12,812 bases of DNA from GWF2-30-66 sp042576225 (GCA_042576225.1 JBHPCA010000038.1:1-12812); one strand, 5' to 3'; numbered from the stretch's first letter, positions 1 to 7,377 are shown. The notes: generated from the letters alone by a model not told the origin. A program made the numbers and translations.

Positions 1-54
1 GAGAATCTCTTTTTGGATTATTCTTGCGTGATTTGTTAATTTTCGGATAAGCTC
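1..54 (+). mobile_element. Putative IS end (right end, truncated by window start)
   Basis: These bases match the reverse complement of the last 51 bases of the window at 45 of 51 positions, and the outermost 19 are identical. One frame is open from base 3 and ends in the peptide LLIFG with a TAA stop at 48-50, a few bases inside the end GAGCTTATCCG (read inward to the element). Both copies are flanked by a T-N-A triplet (TTA here at 55-57), as expected for IS5-like elements that duplicate TNA. The transposase body lies outside the window, so the family is an inference. That the peptide is coding is also uncertain, because several differences between the copies change the amino acid. Confidence 0.5.
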
Positions 55-221
55 TTATTAAAAAAGCAAAACAAGGAAGAAACAAAGAAGTTGAACTCTT
101 GGAAAAAGATATGAGAAAAACAGAGCCTTCTGAATGGAGACATCGGAATTTTTTAAAGAGGATCGTTGATCGTAAATATAATGAATGCTCAAAATTAATT
201 GATCTGATTAGATCTATTTAA
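55..221 (+). pseudogene. 3' fragment of an interrupted gene
   Basis: Directly after the IS-like end, a reading frame stays open without a start codon near the junction and stops at 219-221. The encoded tail is about 55 residues, charged and probably helical, with segments such as KEVELLEKDMRKTEPSEW and LKRIVDRKYNECSKLIDLI. The only internal ATG is at 111, giving 36 residues with no clear ribosome binding site. The simplest reading is the C-terminus of a gene cut by IS insertion, with its 5' part beyond the window. Its stop overlaps the stop of the convergent Omp85 gene in the tetramer TTAA (218-221), which supports it being a former real gene. I do not recognise the family. Helical tails like this occur at the ends of ankyrin-type proteins, but nothing here proves that. 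Confidence 0.45.
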
Positions 222-3200
222 AACGCATTGCCAAAAGCCAAGAACCAGGCGTATCTGGATTCAAATTTATTTCTCACGCGCCACTTGAATCCTAGATCAA
301 ACCTAATTGGCCCTAACGCAGTATTAAATCTCACTCCAAAACCGGTTGCAGGGGAAACATATGATTTATTTAGTTTGTCACCTGCCAGCACGCCCACATC
401 TTGGAATAAAACACCGGTTAGTGATTTATAGAAGTAAAATCGTGCCTCTGCATTAATATTAAGCATCGTTTTTCCTCCTTGGGGCGCAACTACTAAATTT
501 CCAGATTTGCCACATTTACCAAATCTGCCAGATTTAGTGTTGTCTTGGAAATCTTTATTTTTATCACAAAACATTCCCAACGGCGGACACATATCTTTCT
601 CGTAGCCTCTGACCGAATGGGCGCCACCTAAATAAAATCGCTCAATAGGCGCAATATCTTTAAAACACCTATTGAACACATGCCCAAGACGCAATCTCAA
701 TGCACCAACAAAGTTCGGACCGAGCGCATGAAAAATAGATTGCTCAGCCATAAATTTTATAAAATAAGAGTTTGAAAATTCACGCTTTAGGGGGAACATC
801 CCTTTCAGCGTCAACAACGTAAAAAATCCTGATCGAGGGTTTTGCTTATCGTCAACTGTGTTGATCAATACAGTAGGCTCAACCAAAAAATATGGGATTT
901 TTTTGCCCAATAAACATGAATCAAAATTAATTGCCTGCGAAACAATTTTTGCAACTCTTGTCATATTTCTTTTAATAGAAGTTTCGAGCCACTCTACACC
1001 AACATTAAACGATGCGTTTACTTTTTTGTATACGCGATTAAACCCAATCAAAAAACCGTCCTGCTTGGCCTGATACAGATTTTTTTTGCTGCAAATAAAG
1101 CCCGGCTGCTCATACCTGTTTGCGTATACTTTAAACGTTGTCTTAATTGGGTAACCAAAAATCCAAGGAATAGCGTAATCTATACAAAAATTTCTATAAG
1201 AAAGTGCAACATCAAAATCAAGCATCAGTCGCCCTGCTTTTTTCAGTGGGTTTTTCCATAAGAATGCACCTCCAAGTTTATACGTAAAACCTTGCCCAAA
1301 AAAATAACACTTGTCTATCCCATAACGGGCCAAACCCACGCGCGTTCTAATTTCATACGGATCTGCATGGTTAATTTTTAGAAAAATATCTTTGTGATTT
1401 TCTGAAATCATCTGGCCATGCTGGCTATACGCAAATAGATGAGTAGATTCAAAGATCCCCAAAGAACGCAACCCTTTTACAGATTCTTTTAATTTTTCGT
1501 TATCCCACGAATCCCCTTGCCGGTATCGCAACTCCCGCATAATGTAATCTATGGGAAAATCGCCACTACCCAATACAATAGTCTTTCCAAACGTTACTAA
1601 CTCCCCCGGACTGACCACCCAGACAAGAGAAACATCCTGATCTTCTCTTGTAAGCTCTGGGCTCACGTCTGTATGTAAATACCCTTTATCTTTGAAATAG
1701 TTTACTAGCCAGTTTTTCTGCTTGGTCAAAATGCCGATATCAAATGGGGTTTTACAGAGAGTGTTATCTTCGCTATCTTCACCCTCTTTTTTACCAAAAT
1801 CTTTTTTATCACACGTATTACGTAGCCCAGTTTTAAACTGCTCCATTTGAAATGGCCCAGCTTGAAAAATGTCCCGTGCATTTGCAATCCCATCCAGACC
1901 AGAAAAAGAAACCGATTTTAAATAACTTCTGGCCCCCTCGTCTATAGAAACCACAAACGTATACGTATCTTCTCTTTTTTTAAAATCCTGCTTTAAAATT
2001 TTTATATCCCAAAAGCCTGCCTGCAGATAAAGCGTTAACAATTTCGATAACGCTCTATCGAGCAACCCTTGGTCAAAATACTTAGCTCGCAAAAACTGCG
2101 AAAAACAGGTTTGTATCAAAAAATCATGCTCAAAACTTTTAACACCGTTTATTTTCACCTGCCCAACAGACGCTCTTGCACCCTCTTTGATAATAAAAAA
2201 ACATCCCCGGTCTTCTTCTCTTGTCTCTATAGACACATCGAAGAAACCACTATTTTCATACTGCTTTAGAATCTCGCCTGACAATAAAGATGCTGGCACA
2301 AGCCACGCTGACCTACCGTATAATAAAATTTTTTCTCGCAACTTTGCATCATCAAAGAACGTATTGCCAAAAAAGATAAACTCTTTTTTCGAATACGCCG
2401 TGATAATAAATTTCAGATCTACGGTATTAGCCCTATAATTAATTTTTTCAACAAGCTCTATGTCAATATGTAAAAACCCCTTTTTAGACAAGTATCGCTT
2501 TAAAGAGCGCGTCTCTTTATTAATTAGGCTTTTGCTGTACACATTTTTTGCAAAGTTTTTTATAAATAAATTATTTATTTTATCTTCCAAACCCTCTATT
2601 CTTTCTATTTTTTTATTGCTCGCATTTTTTACAAAAAACTTCACACCGCCAATTGAGAATCTTTTTTTTCGATCAAGAAAGAGATCAACTTGTACTGTTT
2701 TGGTTTCTTTATTGTGCGCTATATCACTTGACACACTTGAACTGAAATACCCTTGCGTTTTTAATAAGATTTTTAATTTATTAATGGCATGATTATGTTT
2801 TTCCTTGTTAAATTTGTCACCAGGCTCCATCGTATAATATTTGCTATATTCATACCTACCGACCCAAATACCATGCACTTTTATTTTTCGAAAAGTCCAA
2901 GAGCCGGTCAACGCAAAATGCAAACGCTTACCACCCTCCTGTGGACAAATAGCAATCATAATTTTTTCGAATTTATTTTTTCTTATGAGACAGGACACTG
3001 CATACTGTAAATCTTTAAACCCTATCTTGTCGCCCTCTTGAAAACCAACAAGATACAAAAACTCTTTTTTTTCAAACGTTATATCCGACTCAAATGAAAG
3101 CTGCTTAACTTCAAAACTATCAGGCACCGCATCTTTAATTTTATTCTCTATAGCTTTATTTTCTATGCTATCAAGCTCTGAGGGCAATGTAATAACAATA

Positions 3201-3337
3201 CAAGACTTTTGCAACTCCTCATGGTCTACCTGGCAATCTACCTGATGATTTATCTGCACCTGAGCAATCACATTTATTGTAAAACCTTCAAAAAGCAAAA
3301 AAAATGCTAAAACTAGATATCTTTTAAATTTACACAC
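218..3337 (-). CDS. Omp85 family outer membrane assembly protein (BamA/TamA type)
   Basis: This 1039-residue outer-membrane protein should fold and insert other beta-barrel proteins, as BamA does. The start is GTG. It gives a signal peptide (basic CKFKR, then a hydrophobic run, cut near Ala25-Gln26), and GAGAAG lies about 8 bases upstream. The next Met is near residue 127 and would lose the signal. Residues about 75-655 look like six or seven POTRA modules, recognisable from repeats of the type 'GxYF/GFL/GFF/GFW/GYL' following a helix. The barrel covers about 660-1039 and carries the hallmark FYLGG (901-905) and VRGY (909-912) of loop L6, DVGVLAG near 980, and a C-terminal Phe that fits the beta-signal. 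BamA usually has five POTRAs and about 800 residues, so this one is long. It has about 17 Cys, three in the L6 region (917, 924, 942). It could be the essential BamA or a paralogue; the family is near certain. Confidence 0.93.
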   Translation of the reverse strand: MCKFKRYLVLAFFLLFEGFTINVIAQVQINHQVDCQVDHEELQKSCIVITLPSELDSIENKAIENKIKDAVPDSFEVKQLSFESDITFEKKEFLYLVGFQEGDKIGFKDLQYAVSCLIRKNKFEKIMIAICPQEGGKRLHFALTGSWTFRKIKVHGIWVGRYEYSKYYTMEPGDKFNKEKHNHAINKLKILLKTQGYFSSSVSSDIAHNKETKTVQVDLFLDRKKRFSIGGVKFFVKNASNKKIERIEGLEDKINNLFIKNFAKNVYSKSLINKETRSLKRYLSKKGFLHIDIELVEKINYRANTVDLKFIITAYSKKEFIFFGNTFFDDAKLREKILLYGRSAWLVPASLLSGEILKQYENSGFFDVSIETREEDRGCFFIIKEGARASVGQVKINGVKSFEHDFLIQTCFSQFLRAKYFDQGLLDRALSKLLTLYLQAGFWDIKILKQDFKKREDTYTFVVSIDEGARSYLKSVSFSGLDGIANARDIFQAGPFQMEQFKTGLRNTCDKKDFGKKEGEDSEDNTLCKTPFDIGILTKQKNWLVNYFKDKGYLHTDVSPELTREDQDVSLVWVVSPGELVTFGKTIVLGSGDFPIDYIMRELRYRQGDSWDNEKLKESVKGLRSLGIFESTHLFAYSQHGQMISENHKDIFLKINHADPYEIRTRVGLARYGIDKCYFFGQGFTYKLGGAFLWKNPLKKAGRLMLDFDVALSYRNFCIDYAIPWIFGYPIKTTFKVYANRYEQPGFICSKKNLYQAKQDGFLIGFNRVYKKVNASFNVGVEWLETSIKRNMTRVAKIVSQAINFDSCLLGKKIPYFLVEPTVLINTVDDKQNPRSGFFTLLTLKGMFPLKREFSNSYFIKFMAEQSIFHALGPNFVGALRLRLGHVFNRCFKDIAPIERFYLGGAHSVRGYEKDMCPPLGMFCDKNKDFQDNTKSGRFGKCGKSGNLVVAPQGGKTMLNINAEARFYFYKSLTGVLFQDVGVLAGDKLNKSYVSPATGFGVRFNTALGPIRFDLGFKWRVRNKFESRYAWFLAFGNAF

Positions 3338-3395
3338 ACTATTATCTTCTCGTATATAACAAAAACCTGTATTTTACATAATCTTACCACAAATA

Positions 3396-3424
3396 ATAGT
3401 TTTTTTCTGTTTTTTGCGTATAAT
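3396..3424 (+). promoter_or_regulatory. Candidate promoter of tRNA-Glu
   Basis: A perfect -10 hexamer TATAAT lies at 3419-3424, 33 bases before the tRNA. Seventeen bases upstream the -35 position (3396-3401, ATAGTT) is poor. The short A-rich leader and position fit a tRNA promoter. The same interval must also hold the divergent promoter of the Omp85 gene, for which I see no convincing hexamer pair. Confidence 0.45.
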
Positions 3425-3457
3425 AATGGGTAAATAATAAGTAAAAAAATAGTACGT

Positions 3458-3532
3458 GGCTCCATCGTCTAACGGTCAGGACATTGCTCTCTCAAGGCAA
3501 AAATAGGGGTTCGATTCCCCTTGGAGCTACCA
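3458..3532 (+). tRNA. tRNA-Glu (anticodon CTC)
   Basis: A complete cloverleaf is readable. The acceptor stem is GGCTCCA with TGGAGCT, the D stem GTC/GAC, and the anticodon stem TTGCT/GGCAA with loop CTCTCAA, placing anticodon CTC at 3491-3493. The T arm is AGGGG-TTCGATT-CCCCT, the discriminator A is at 3529, and CCA is encoded at 3530-3532. Alignment with the known E. coli tRNA-Glu (anticodon TTC) is close over the D and T arms. CTC reads GAG, so this is the second Glu isoacceptor and not the usual TTC one. The first pair of the acceptor stem is G:U, not the common G:C. gltX, encoding the cognate synthetase, starts about 620 bases downstream on the same strand. Confidence 0.95.
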
Positions 3533-3560
3533 GCCTTCGCTCCTTCGGAGCTTCGGCTGG
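3530..3560 (+). repeat. GC-rich palindromic hairpin after the tRNA
   Basis: The arms CCAGCC (3530-3535) and GGCTGG (3555-3560) pair. After a symmetric TTC/TTC mismatch, GCTCC (3539-3543) pairs with GGAGC (3547-3551) around a TTC loop. The outer arm begins with the encoded CCA of the tRNA. It is strongly GC-rich against an AT-rich background and looks like a REP-type palindrome or a tRNA processing structure. Confidence 0.6.
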
Positions 3561-3575
3561 CAGGGCCAGTTTTTT
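3557..3575 (+). terminator. Rho-independent terminator of tRNA-Glu
   Basis: CTGGC (3557-3561) and GCCAG (3565-3569) form a 5-bp GC-rich stem with loop AGG, followed by six T at 3570-3575. It shares its first arm with the preceding palindrome, so the two hairpins cannot form at the same time. Confidence 0.65.
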
Positions 3576-3622
3576 AAAAGTTTATTATTTTCTAATTAAT
3601 TTTTTGTTTGCAACTAGTGCTA

Positions 3623-3901
3623 CTATGCTATAACGCGAAAGATGCCCCGATAATCCCTATCTTTAAAAAAAGACTCAACAGCAATATCATCCAATTTGAA
3701 TTTACTTGATTTTTCGTACAAAAGATCTATAAAGTCATCTACATTTTCACTTGGGCCACATACAACGATTTTTACATGCTCATCATCAACAAATTGCGCA
3801 ACCCCCTCAAGATGCAAACTATTGGCATGTTTTTTAACAAAATTATCTAAAAATCCTTTAACAGCTCCAACTGCTAAAGTTATGACAAGACACTGTATCA
3901 T
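3623..3901 (-). CDS. Acylphosphatase-like protein, catalytic residues missing
   Basis: The 92-residue product has the length and pattern of an acylphosphatase, a small alpha/beta sandwich that hydrolyses acyl phosphates. The visible match runs from VGAVKGF (11-17) through the helix with A26 and L29-L31, then LEGVAQFVDDEHVKIVVCG (31-49), to a C-terminal FRV. The catalytic Arg of the usual VQGVxFR motif is Asn20 here, and the catalytic Asn of GWVxN is Phe37. It is therefore probably not an active acylphosphatase and may bind a ligand or protein instead. The ATG at 3901 was chosen because AAGGAGAG sits six to seven bases before it, the best ribosome binding site in the window. An in-frame GTG at 3928 would add nine residues but has no such site. 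It stands alone between the tRNA and gltX. An alternative is an unrelated ferredoxin-like fold. Confidence 0.65.
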   Translation of the reverse strand: MIQCLVITLAVGAVKGFLDNFVKKHANSLHLEGVAQFVDDEHVKIVVCGPSENVDDFIDLLYEKSSKFKLDDIAVESFFKDRDYRGIFRVIA

Positions 3902-4083
3902 AATACTCTCCTTTAAATTCCTCCCCACTAAGGTCCCTATTAAAAATTATCAAAATGTTATTTTTAATGTCAAAATTTTGTGTTAACTCGCAAAAAATAG
4001 TGTAACAGCAATAAAAAATAGCAATCAAAAAATTACTAATATTTTAGGCGACTGAACGACCTAGCGACCAGCGAACTGGCAAA

Positions 4084-4112
4084 TAGACAAACACCCAATA
4101 AACTTATAAGAT
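4084..4112 (+). promoter_or_regulatory. Candidate gltX promoter
   Basis: TAGACA (4084-4089) and TAAGAT (4107-4112) are spaced by 17 bases; an overlapping TATAAG begins at 4105. Transcription would start about 35 bases before the gltX ATG. The surrounding 3929-4155 interval holds no gene. A GC-richer patch at about 4049-4080 contains degenerate repeats of GCGAC/GCGAA with no clear function. Confidence 0.35.
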
Positions 4113-4155
4113 ATTATAAGAATATGCTTTAGTTTGGCTAGTTACAGGGGAAATA

Positions 4156-5607
4156 ATGGATAATAAAAAAATAAGGGTAAGATTTGCGCCATCACCAACA
4201 GGCATGATGCATCTGGGCAATGTAAGAACAGCCTTGATGAACTACCTTTTTGCAAAACAAAAAAATGGAACATTTGTATTACGAATTGAAGATACCGATC
4301 CGGAGAGAAACTTTGACCCTGAAGCTAAAAAAATTATAGAAGATCTGCACTTCCTTGGTATAGATTATCAAGAAGGCCCGGGCAAACCCGGGAATTTTGG
4401 CCCCTACTTCCAATCTCAAAGAGCTGATATCTATAAAGAAAATTTGCAAAAATTAATAGAACGCAAAAAAGTATATCGATGCTTTTGCTCCTCTGAAGAA
4501 CTTGATAAAAAAAGACAAAGACAAATTGCGCTTAAAATGCCTCCCCGATATGACAAAACCTGTTGCAAGCTTACTGATGAGCAAGTTAAAGAAAAACTTG
4601 ATTCCAATACTCCATTTATTTGGCGCATGAAGTTAGATCATAACGCAAAAATTACAATCCATGATTTAACCCATGGTACAATAACATTTGATATGAAAAA
4701 CTTCTCTGACTTCCCATTAACACGTCAAAACGGCACATTTACGTTTATGTTTGCAAACTTCGTAGATGACATGGTTATGCAGATAACCCATGTACTCAGG
4801 GGTGAAGACCATTTGTCAAATACAGCAGGGCAAGCTGCCCTGTACCAAGCATTCGATGCTCCACTGCCAATTTATTGGCATATGCCGATACTGTGCAATA
4901 TAGATGGAAAAAAATTATCAAAACGTGATTTTGGCTTTGCAATTCGTGACTTAAAACATGCTGGGTATTTACCTGAGGCAATATGCAATTATTTGGCAAT
5001 ATTGGGCGCCTCTTTTGAACAAGAGATTATGTCTCTGGATGAACTTACACAAACATTGGATTTTGAACATTCACACGCTAAGGGCCAAATAAAATATGAT
5101 CCTGAAAAACTAAACTGGGTTAACCACAAATGGATCGCACAATATGACAATACAAAACTAGCTGATTTATGTCTTGAGTTTCTAGTTCAAGAATTCCCTC
5201 AAGCTGCCAACATAAAAAAAGATATATTTGCTCATATCGTAGAAATTATAAAACCGGGTTTAGTCACACTCAAAGACATTACACGTGAGCTAAAATTCTT
5301 GTTTGTCGCTCCTGAGATTAAAAAAGCAGAGCTTCTTGCCATGCAAAACCAAGAAACAATTTCTCTTGTTGCACCACTTATACAAAAAAATCTCGATCTC
5401 ATCACATCACCAGAAGAATTCATCAATACATTAAAAACAGAAAGCAAAAATAATAATATTAAAATAAAAGACACGTTCTCGCTACTAAGAATTGGCCTAA
5501 TGGGCGGCACCAAAGGACCTGGGATTAGCGAGTTGATAGATATTTTAGGCGTACAAGAGTCTAAAAAAAGACTTGAGAATTTACTTGGGGTAATACAAAC
5601 TCAATAA
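4156..5607 (+). CDS. gltX: Glutamyl-tRNA synthetase
   Basis: This cytosolic class I synthetase of 483 residues attaches glutamate to tRNA-Glu; the length is normal for bacterial GluRS. The N-terminal Rossmann fold starts with FAPSPTGMMHLGNVRTAL, in which HLGN (19-22) is the HIGH signature. RIEDTDPERN (43-52) is the conserved acidic stretch. A CxC (109, 111) plus PPRYDKTCC (to 137) resemble the zinc-binding insert found in part of the family. LRGEDHLSNTA (214-224) and GKKLSKRDFG (251-260, KLSKR as the KMSKS loop) complete the catalytic site. The C-terminal anticodon-binding half ends with the typical LRIGLMGGTKGPGISELIDILG. The ATG follows AGGGGA by five bases. Whether it is discriminating, or also charges tRNA-Gln for a GatCAB route, cannot be told from this window. 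The downstream foldback repeat supplies a terminator. Confidence 0.98.
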   Translation: MDNKKIRVRFAPSPTGMMHLGNVRTALMNYLFAKQKNGTFVLRIEDTDPERNFDPEAKKIIEDLHFLGIDYQEGPGKPGNFGPYFQSQRADIYKENLQKLIERKKVYRCFCSSEELDKKRQRQIALKMPPRYDKTCCKLTDEQVKEKLDSNTPFIWRMKLDHNAKITIHDLTHGTITFDMKNFSDFPLTRQNGTFTFMFANFVDDMVMQITHVLRGEDHLSNTAGQAALYQAFDAPLPIYWHMPILCNIDGKKLSKRDFGFAIRDLKHAGYLPEAICNYLAILGASFEQEIMSLDELTQTLDFEHSHAKGQIKYDPEKLNWVNHKWIAQYDNTKLADLCLEFLVQEFPQAANIKKDIFAHIVEIIKPGLVTLKDITRELKFLFVAPEIKKAELLAMQNQETISLVAPLIQKNLDLITSPEEFINTLKTESKNNNIKIKDTFSLLRIGLMGGTKGPGISELIDILGVQESKKRLENLLGVIQTQ

Positions 5608-5761
5608 TTTGAAAAACCTAAAAACATGCGCAAGTAAAATCTTTTTTATATAACAAAAAACTTACCCCTCCGTCGTCCCTGAGCCTGACGAAGGGTTTAT
5701 ATTAAAATATAGTCTTTTCTAAAACAAGTTTATTATTTAAATCTATTGAATCAAATTTTTA

Positions 5762-5788
5762 TTGAGAAATTAAAATATTTATTATAAT
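5762..5788 (+). promoter_or_regulatory. Promoter-like motif inside repeat copy A
   Basis: TTGAGA (5762-5767) and TATAAT (5783-5788) are 15 bases apart. The equivalent place in copy B has TTGAAA and TATAAT 16 bases apart. Conservation between otherwise diverged centres suggests function, but AT-rich DNA produces such hexamers by chance. Confidence 0.3.
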
Positions 5789-5850
5789 TGACCAAGAGTT
5801 TTTTAGAAAAAATAATATTCTAATATAAACCCTTCGTCAAGCTCAGGGAC

Positions 5851-5871
5851 GACGGCTGGGAGCCGTCTTTT
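5851..5871 (+). terminator. Terminator in the right arm of repeat copy A
   Basis: GACGGCT (5851-5857) and AGCCGTC (5861-5867) form a perfect 7-bp stem around GGG, followed by TTTT at 5868-5871. It is placed to stop transcripts from gltX before they run antisense into the LRR gene. Confidence 0.7.
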
Positions 5872-5928
5872 ATATTCTTCGCAACACGCCGCTAAGTACT
5901 AAGTACTAGCTGATTTGTCAAATTCTCG

Positions 5929-7377
5929 TTACTCTACAAACAAAGTTATATCTTTACTCTCTTTTTCACACGTTTGCTTACTTTGCAAATCCCACTTACG
6001 ACTTTTTTCTTTCCATGATTTATACTTCTTCTTGCCATCTTTAGAAATCTTGCAAACCTTGTGCTCCAAAACACAATCACAATACCCAATAGTCTTGGGC
6101 AAACGTTCATTACTCAAACTTTTTACTACTATTTTCATTTCTTTAAGCTTTTTCATGATATGCATAGAGTTGCAATAATTGCCATAATACTTGTTACACA
6201 AATCGCAGCTATATTTTTTCAAAAAAACATTAACATGAGATAAATCCTGGCTAACATATATATGGAACAATGCTTTTGGCAAATCTTTTAAAAATTTTCT
6301 TTTAACATATTTCAAAGAACAAACCTTTAATTTTTTCAAAGTTTTTGGGAGATATTTAAAGTTTTTTCCCGTAAGACCTTCTTTATCAACCTCTACTAAA
6401 TCAATTATTTGGCAAGATTTAGGAAAAGACTCAAAATCATGAAAATCTTTTTTCCAATATTGACCAAAAATTAGATGCTTAATTTTGCATGTTTTCAAGA
6501 AACTCAACCATCCTAGCTTAGGCAAAGTTACTCCTCCTAAATCTAAAACATTCAAGACTCGAGTACCAAACCTATTCAACTCGTTACCAAGCACAGGACA
6601 ACACAAAACAATTTTATCCAGATAGGGAAAAGAACTAAGACCTATATCGTCTGCATCCAGTTCCAACACTTTTAACTTTGGGCACCTTTCAGGATAAATA
6701 ATAAAATGTTCACTTGCTACGTCTCTAGCATATGAAACTATTGATTTTTTACGACCTATATGTAGTTTTTCCAAAGTCTTTGGAGGAAGCAGAACCAAGA
6801 CAACATTTTCCAACGATACACTTTTTATGTGTAGGTGCTTTATCGACAAGTTTCTAAAGTTTTTTAGAAACCATGCATTATCATAAGTCGCAAAAACCGT
6901 AAAGCCTTTTAATTTTTTCCTTAACAGCTTTGAGCACTCTTTTAATCTCTTATTTTTTTTCGAAAACAAAAATCTTTGACTTTTATCTATCGCTATACAA
7001 AAATCAATAGCTTTAAGCCATTTCACAAACGCATCAAAATTGAACGCGTCTTTCTTATCTTTACTAGTTTCATTCACATCTTTTACAAGACAAATAGGCC
7101 AATATCTGTTCGTAAATTTTGATACAGCCTCCCGTAAAAAACTACTTTTAGACCTAAGACCAAGTAAAAATTTATTAGCATCACTACCTAAATCCAAAAA
7201 AGCTATAATTTGGCAAAAAGCATCTGAGTCGCACAACTTTACTTTTTTCAAACTCGTTTTTTTATGCTCTATTTTTTTTGTGATTTTTTTCATGCAAAAA
7301 GAAAGCCTGCTTGCAAACAGCAAACAGACTGAAAAAACAAACAAAACTTTGTGTAACCTTTTATGTATAATGCGCAT
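5929..7377 (-). CDS. Secreted irregular leucine-rich-repeat protein, F-box-like N-terminus
   Basis: The 482-residue product starts with a signal peptide (RIIHKRLHK, then VLFVFSVCLLFASRLSF), so it leaves the cytoplasm. Residues 47-95 (CDSDAFCQIIAFLDLG...FLREAVSKF) resemble a degenerate F-box-like helical motif. Irregular leucine-rich repeats follow, visible at about 177-208, 232-263 (CPKLKVLELDADDIG), 274-305 (VLNVLDLGGVTLPKLGWL) and 343-377 (LPKTLKKLKVCSL, LPKALFHIYVS). A C-terminal cysteine group (391, 394, 402, 433, 435, 442) might bind zinc or form disulfides. The tail is very rich in Lys. LRR and F-box-like proteins in amoeba-associated bacteria often act on host proteins, so an effector or surface-binding role is plausible but unproven. 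The ATG follows AAGGGAG by a few bases, and its own promoter lies at 7417-7425. LSFC at 25-28 is not a proper lipobox. Confidence 0.6.
   Translation of the reverse strand: MRIIHKRLHKVLFVFSVCLLFASRLSFCMKKITKKIEHKKTSLKKVKLCDSDAFCQIIAFLDLGSDANKFLLGLRSKSSFLREAVSKFTNRYWPICLVKDVNETSKDKKDAFNFDAFVKWLKAIDFCIAIDKSQRFLFSKKNKRLKECSKLLRKKLKGFTVFATYDNAWFLKNFRNLSIKHLHIKSVSLENVVLVLLPPKTLEKLHIGRKKSIVSYARDVASEHFIIYPERCPKLKVLELDADDIGLSSFPYLDKIVLCCPVLGNELNRFGTRVLNVLDLGGVTLPKLGWLSFLKTCKIKHLIFGQYWKKDFHDFESFPKSCQIIDLVEVDKEGLTGKNFKYLPKTLKKLKVCSLKYVKRKFLKDLPKALFHIYVSQDLSHVNVFLKKYSCDLCNKYYGNYCNSMHIMKKLKEMKIVVKSLSNERLPKTIGYCDCVLEHKVCKISKDGKKKYKSWKEKSRKWDLQSKQTCEKESKDITLFVE

Larger units (their letters stand above)
5671..5880. 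repeat. Foldback (MITE-like) repeat, copy A
   Basis: Inverted arms at 5671-5704 and 5821-5854 match at 33 of 34 bases. Weaker complementarity runs inward about 25 more bases (TCTTTTCTAAAA against TTTTTTAGAAAA). The arms contain the GC-rich core CCCTGAGCTTGACGAAGGG, unlike the AT-rich centre. The right arm and its tail (5821-5880) are identical over 60 bases to the reverse complement of 11606-11665 in copy B. The centres of the two copies also resemble each other around TTTTATTGA and TATAAT. The left outer arm is degraded compared with copy B. There is no transposase, so this is a non-autonomous repeat lying between convergent gltX and the LRR gene. The rest of the 5608-5928 gap shows nothing else. 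Confidence 0.8.

Noticed and set aside
201..214. Hairpin GATCT-GATT-AGATC as a terminator for the Omp85 gene
   Set aside because: The stem is short and AT-rich with no T tract in the needed direction, and it lies inside the convergent gene fragment.
3461..3532. Integration (att) site at the tRNA 3' end
   Set aside because: No second copy of the tRNA 3' end and no integrase gene is present in the window.
3902..3928. Upstream GTG start for the acylphosphatase-like gene
   Set aside because: The ATG at 3901 has an ideal AAGGAGAG site, which would lie inside the coding region if the GTG were used.
4049..4080. Short repeats of GCGAC/GCGAA as a regulatory array
   Set aside because: The units are irregular in spacing and sequence; they could be a decayed palindrome and cannot be given a role.
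5671..5880. CRISPR-like repeat
   Set aside because: There are only two inverted arms with one AT-rich centre; no regularly spaced direct repeats and no cas genes.
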